Below are positions 7,708-9,388 of a stretch of 9,388 bases of DNA, piece after piece (position 1 is the first letter of the stretch; each line of letters opens with the position of its first letter). The notes under the pieces are model-generated. The model was given only the letters and a program-made list of their open reading frames with translations. It was not told the DNA's origin and ran no database searches. The DNA is from JBIOJM01 sp044450785 (GTDB lineage: Bacteria > Planctomycetota > Planctomycetia > Isosphaerales > Isosphaeraceae). The position numbers were made by a program, and so were the translations under genes. The DNA lies in assembly GCA_044450785.1 (NCBI GenBank), contig JBIOJM010000379.1:1-9388 (forward strand). The letters run 5' to 3'.

Positions 7708-8544
7708 TCAGCATCTTCGTAGGTGAATAGAGCTGGGTGGCTGGGGTCGAGCTGGCGACAGCCAGCGAGCCCCCAGCGCGGCAGCCTCGGATCTGAGGGA
7801 ATCGCCCTGCGGGCGTCGACCCCAGCCACCCTTGATCTTGTCGAGCAACTCCTCGGCCTCGCGATACGTCGCCAGGTGCACGCCGTCGCGGAACAGCTCC
7901 GCCTGACCGTTCTCACCCAGGTCGTTGGTCACCAGCAGCGACCCGCTGGCCAGGGCCTCGAAGACCCGCATGTTGACATCGTTCTTGATGCTCCGGTTGA
8001 AGACTGTGCGGGCCGAGGAATAAGTTCGGGCCATCTCCTCGAAGTAGCACTGGCCGATGAACGACCTGGGATATCTGCGCCGGATCAGCTCGAGCAGTTC
8101 CGAACGAGGCCCTGGGAAGATGTTGCCCACGAAGGCGACATCGTACTGCTTGGGGACGTCGTGCTTGCCATGGACCTCCGGGTCGCAGCCCAGCGGCAGC
8201 CAGACCGCCGAGGCGATCCCCATCCGGCGGAGCTGCTCCATGCCGTCGCGCTGGGCGGCGAAGACCAGGTCGAAGCCGCGCGACTTCTCGAGAGACCGTG
8301 CGAAGTCCATGTGGGTATCGATGGCCCACCAGGCGCGGGGACGCAGGCCGGGTGGCAGGTGATAGCGGAGCCCGTCGTCGATATTGAGATAGAGGTCAAA
8401 GCCCGCGCGGGGGATCTGCTCCAGATCGCCGGGCCGGAAATGCTCGACCTCGACCAGCTTGCCCAGGGCGCGGCGGCAGTAGACGCCGGGCGTCTCGGGC
8501 CGCTGAACGTCGTCAAAGATCAACGCGACGCGACGGATGTCCAT
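7708..8544 (-). CDS. CgeB/DUF3880-like glycosyltransferase with a replaced C-terminus
   Basis: A 278-residue open frame. Residues 1-238 look like the CgeB/DUF3880 plus glycosyltransferase-1_2 arrangement (GT-B fold), with an N-terminal RRVALIFDD strand, FDLYLNIDDG at 49-58, AFVGNIFPGPR at 137-147, and the family signature NMRVFEALASGSLLVT at 191-206 followed by LFRDGVHLATY. Such enzymes transfer a sugar from a nucleotide donor, often in surface-polysaccharide loci. Family members normally continue with about 40-60 residues, including an AGR..A....HTY.HR-like helix region. Here residues 239-278 are instead encoded by a palindromic repeat and flanking DNA. They are rich in Arg, Pro and Ser, and only 24 of 40 codons end in G or C, against 37 of 40 in the preceding stretch. 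Activity is therefore doubtful. The ATG at 8544 has AGAGGG at 8552-8557, 7 nt upstream. It is in the same orientation as the GT4-like gene upstream, with repeats filling the gap. Confidence 0.78.
   Translation of the reverse strand: MDIRRVALIFDDVQRPETPGVYCRRALGKLVEVEHFRPGDLEQIPRAGFDLYLNIDDGLRYHLPPGLRPRAWWAIDTHMDFARSLEKSRGFDLVFAAQRDGMEQLRRMGIASAVWLPLGCDPEVHGKHDVPKQYDVAFVGNIFPGPRSELLELIRRRYPRSFIGQCYFEEMARTYSSARTVFNRSIKNDVNMRVFEALASGSLLVTNDLGENGQAELFRDGVHLATYREAEELLDKIKGGWGRRPQGDSLRSEAAALGARWLSPARPQPPSSIHLRRC
7735..7776 (+). repeat. Palindromic repeat family A, copy 1
   Basis: Starts with GGGTGGCTGGGGTCGA (7735-7750), followed by a perfect hairpin GCTGGC-GACA-GCCAGC (7751-7766) and GAGCCCCCAG (7767-7776). 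The outer GCTGGGG (7740-7746) can also pair with CCCCAGC (7771-7777), giving a two-tier hairpin. It lies inside the 3' end of the CgeB-like gene and downstream of the M28 gene, where it could act as a bidirectional terminator, although no T-run follows. Confidence 0.7.
7793..7831 (-). repeat. Palindromic repeat family A, copy 2 (inverted)
   Basis: Read on the minus strand this begins with the identical 16-mer GGGTGGCTGGGGTCGA (7831-7816). A different perfect hairpin, CGCCC-GCA-GGGCG (7815-7803), and ATTCCCTCAG (7802-7793) follow. The layout equals copy 1: conserved start, variable hairpin, CCC-CAG-type end. The two 16-mers form a perfect inverted repeat bounding 97 bp. Confidence 0.65.
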
Positions 8545-8559
8545 GCGCTGGCCCTCTGC

Positions 8560-8603
8560 GTAGGGTGGGTGGAACGCCGTGGCTCACGGCGTGAGGCCCA
8601 CCG
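8560..8603 (+). repeat. Palindromic repeat family B, copy 1
   Basis: Begins GTAGGGTGGGT and ends GAGGCCCACCG. The centre is a perfect 8-bp hairpin, ACGCCGTG-GCT-CACGGCGT (8574-8592), enclosed by an outer stem GGTGGG (8564-8569) / CCCACC (8597-8602). It lies just upstream of the CgeB-like gene's ribosome-binding site, so the hairpin would sit in the 5' leader of that transcript. Confidence 0.75.
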
Positions 8604-8674
8604 AGTGCCCCGGCTGTAATTGACATGCCTGGAACGCTGAAATGGCTGGAATGCTGCTCTGCTGATCGGATATC

Positions 8675-8786
8675 AACCACCGAAAACACGGAAGGGCACG
8701 GAAGCGGAGAGGAAGCTGGCGAAAATTCACCCATCATTCACAGCTTCGATCCGTCCTTTCCGTGTCCTTCCGGGTTTTCGGTGGTT
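8675..8786. repeat. Long inverted repeat, family C (29-nt arms)
   Basis: Arms at 8675-8703 and 8758-8786 are reverse complements at 27 of 29 positions; the left arm starts AACCACCGAAAACACGG. Inside them a second perfect stem, GAAGCTG (8712-8718) / CAGCTTC (8741-8747), closes a 22-nt loop. No open frame of quality lies within. The arm resembles CCACGGAAAACACGG-type sequences that recur in many bacterial genomes; this last point is from memory. Confidence 0.7.
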
Positions 8787-8803
8787 TATCTCTTGTCTGA
8801 TCC

Positions 8804-8825
8804 GAGCCACCGAATGCCTTGGCTC
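8804..8825. repeat. Small hairpin beside repeat family B copy 2
   Basis: A perfect 6-bp stem, GAGCCA (8804-8809) / TGGCTC (8820-8825), with a 10-nt loop. It directly follows the stop codon of the GT4-like gene in the minus-strand direction and could aid transcript ending. No T-run is present. Confidence 0.35.
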
Positions 8826-9388
8826 TACCGGTGGGCCTCGGCGCGATGAATCGCGTCTCGACCCACCCTACCGACTCGGCCCTGCGCCAGGATCGGCTGC
8901 CAATACCTCTCGATCACTACCTCCCACGTGAAGTCTTCCTCGAATCTCTTGCGACCGGCCAATCCCAACTGGCGGCGCAAGGCTGGGTCGTCGAGCAGCC
9001 GGGCGATCTGGCGGGCCAGGTCGACCGGATCGCCCGGCTCACAGAGCAGGCCATTCACGCCGTCGGCGACCGTGTACGGCAGTCCGCCGATCCGGCTGGC
9101 GATCACCGGGACGCCGGATGCCATCGCGTCGACCGATGTGATGCTCAGGCCGTCCTGCGCGATCGTCGGCACGAGGCAGATGTCGGCCGCCCGGTAATGG
9201 CGCGGCAGCTCGGCTTGCGAGCACCAGCCGACCGAGCGCGTGAACTCGTCGATCGGTCCCGGTCCGGGCGGGTCAAACGTCACCACCAGCTCGAAGTCGG
9301 ACCGCGTCTGGCGCAAGATCCGGCAGGCCTCGTGCCCACGTGGAACCCCTTGATGAACTCGCCGGCCACCGCCGCCATGAACAGCGTC
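8825..9388 (-). CDS. GT4-like glycosyltransferase, C-terminal part; partial at window edge and apparently frameshifted
   Basis: The 3' part of a glycosyl transferase group 1 (GT4, GT-B fold) gene that continues beyond the window. The open frame from 9316 reads through LPRHYRAADICLVPT and GLSITSVDAMASGVPVIAS, then GGLPYTVADGVNGLL and a C-terminal helix ending ERYWQPILA. These are the donor-nucleotide-sugar signatures of the family. Upstream of about 9337 the coding signal changes frame. The frame starting at 9387 reads TLFMAAVAGEFIKGFHVG, ending near 9335, and its first 17 codons all end in G or C; the frame of the main body has only 6 of 17. One missing base in the CCC run at 9335-9337 would join VG to HEACRILRQTRSDFEL and restore a typical family sequence. 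The last residues (GRVGRVGRDAIHRAEAHR) come from a repeat. The usual E-x7-E motif is D-x7-D here. Nucleotide-sugar and acceptor specificity are unknown. Confidence 0.8.
   Translation of the reverse strand, partial: DAVHGGGGRRVHQGVPRGHEACRILRQTRSDFELVVTFDPPGPGPIDEFTRSVGWCSQAELPRHYRAADICLVPTIAQDGLSITSVDAMASGVPVIASRIGGLPYTVADGVNGLLCEPGDPVDLARQIARLLDDPALRRQLGLAGRKRFEEDFTWEVVIERYWQPILAQGRVGRVGRDAIHRAEAHR
8829..8871 (-). repeat. Palindromic repeat family B, copy 2 (inverted)
   Basis: Read on the minus strand it begins GTAGGGTGGGT and ends GAGGCCCACCG, the same 11-nt ends as copy 1. The centre differs: a perfect CGCGAT-GA-ATCGCG stem (8842-8855). The outer GGTGGG (8830-8835) / CCCACC (8862-8867) stem is kept. 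The element encodes the last residues of the GT4-like protein, and its stop codon (8825-8827) lies immediately beyond. Confidence 0.75.

Noticed and set aside
6624..7916. Open frame of 430 codons on the minus strand opposite the M28 gene
   Set aside because: Antisense to a gene with a full metal site, and no family resemblance in its own product.
7723..8619. Open frame of 298 codons on the plus strand opposite the CgeB-like gene
   Set aside because: Runs through two repeat elements and shows no motifs; shadow of the minus-strand gene.
8629..8656. Direct repeat CTGGAACGCTG / CTGGAATGCTG
   Set aside because: Two short imperfect units 17 nt apart; could be chance or part of the surrounding repeat clutter.
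7735..8871. Repeat cluster as a CRISPR array
   Set aside because: Repeats are few, of different families, palindromic and inverted, with no regular spacers and a coding region between them.

Overview
The window looks like chromosomal DNA from a GC-rich planctomycete, most likely from the Isosphaera/Gemmata side of the phylum. The main evidence is the 1423-residue protein at 1517-5788. It combines the PVC-type membrane-bound dehydrogenase domain, HEAT-like repeats and the PVC-type haem-binding (CxxCH) domain, a combination typical of Planctomycetes and Verrucomicrobia. Strong G/C bias at third codon positions in all genes agrees with this. The taxonomic placement is inference.

Layout. (1) 98-5788, minus strand: a tight two-gene unit. 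The first gene encodes an exported deacetylase-like / dehydrogenase / cytochrome c fusion. The second is an enolase-superfamily enzyme whose ribosome-binding site lies inside the last codons of the first. (2) 5789-5978: a divergent intergenic region. The leader of the fusion gene contains a segment that can pair either with an upstream repeat or with the Shine-Dalgarno sequence. (3) 5979-7673, plus strand: maf (nucleotide pyrophosphatase / house-cleaning enzyme) followed by a membrane-anchored M28-family peptidase that closely resembles glutaminyl cyclase. (4) 7708-9388, minus strand: two glycosyltransferase genes. The upstream one (GT4-like) runs off the window edge and appears frameshifted near 9335. 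The downstream one (CgeB/DUF3880-like) has lost its normal C-terminus. (5) Three families of palindromic repeat, each present as an inverted pair, fill 7735-7831 and 8560-8871 and supply the 3' ends of both glycosyltransferase genes.

How it may work together. The fusion protein carries a signal peptide, so its deacetylase-like, dehydrogenase and haem domains should act outside the cytoplasm on one substrate class, probably a carbohydrate. The enolase-superfamily enzyme has no signal peptide and could process a downstream acid product in the cytoplasm; this pathway is inference. The glycosyltransferases belong to a polysaccharide or surface-glycan locus that appears to be decaying: one gene with an apparent frameshift, one with a replaced tail, and repeats packed between them. 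No tRNA, rRNA, CRISPR array or transposase gene was seen. The first 97 bases hold no gene.
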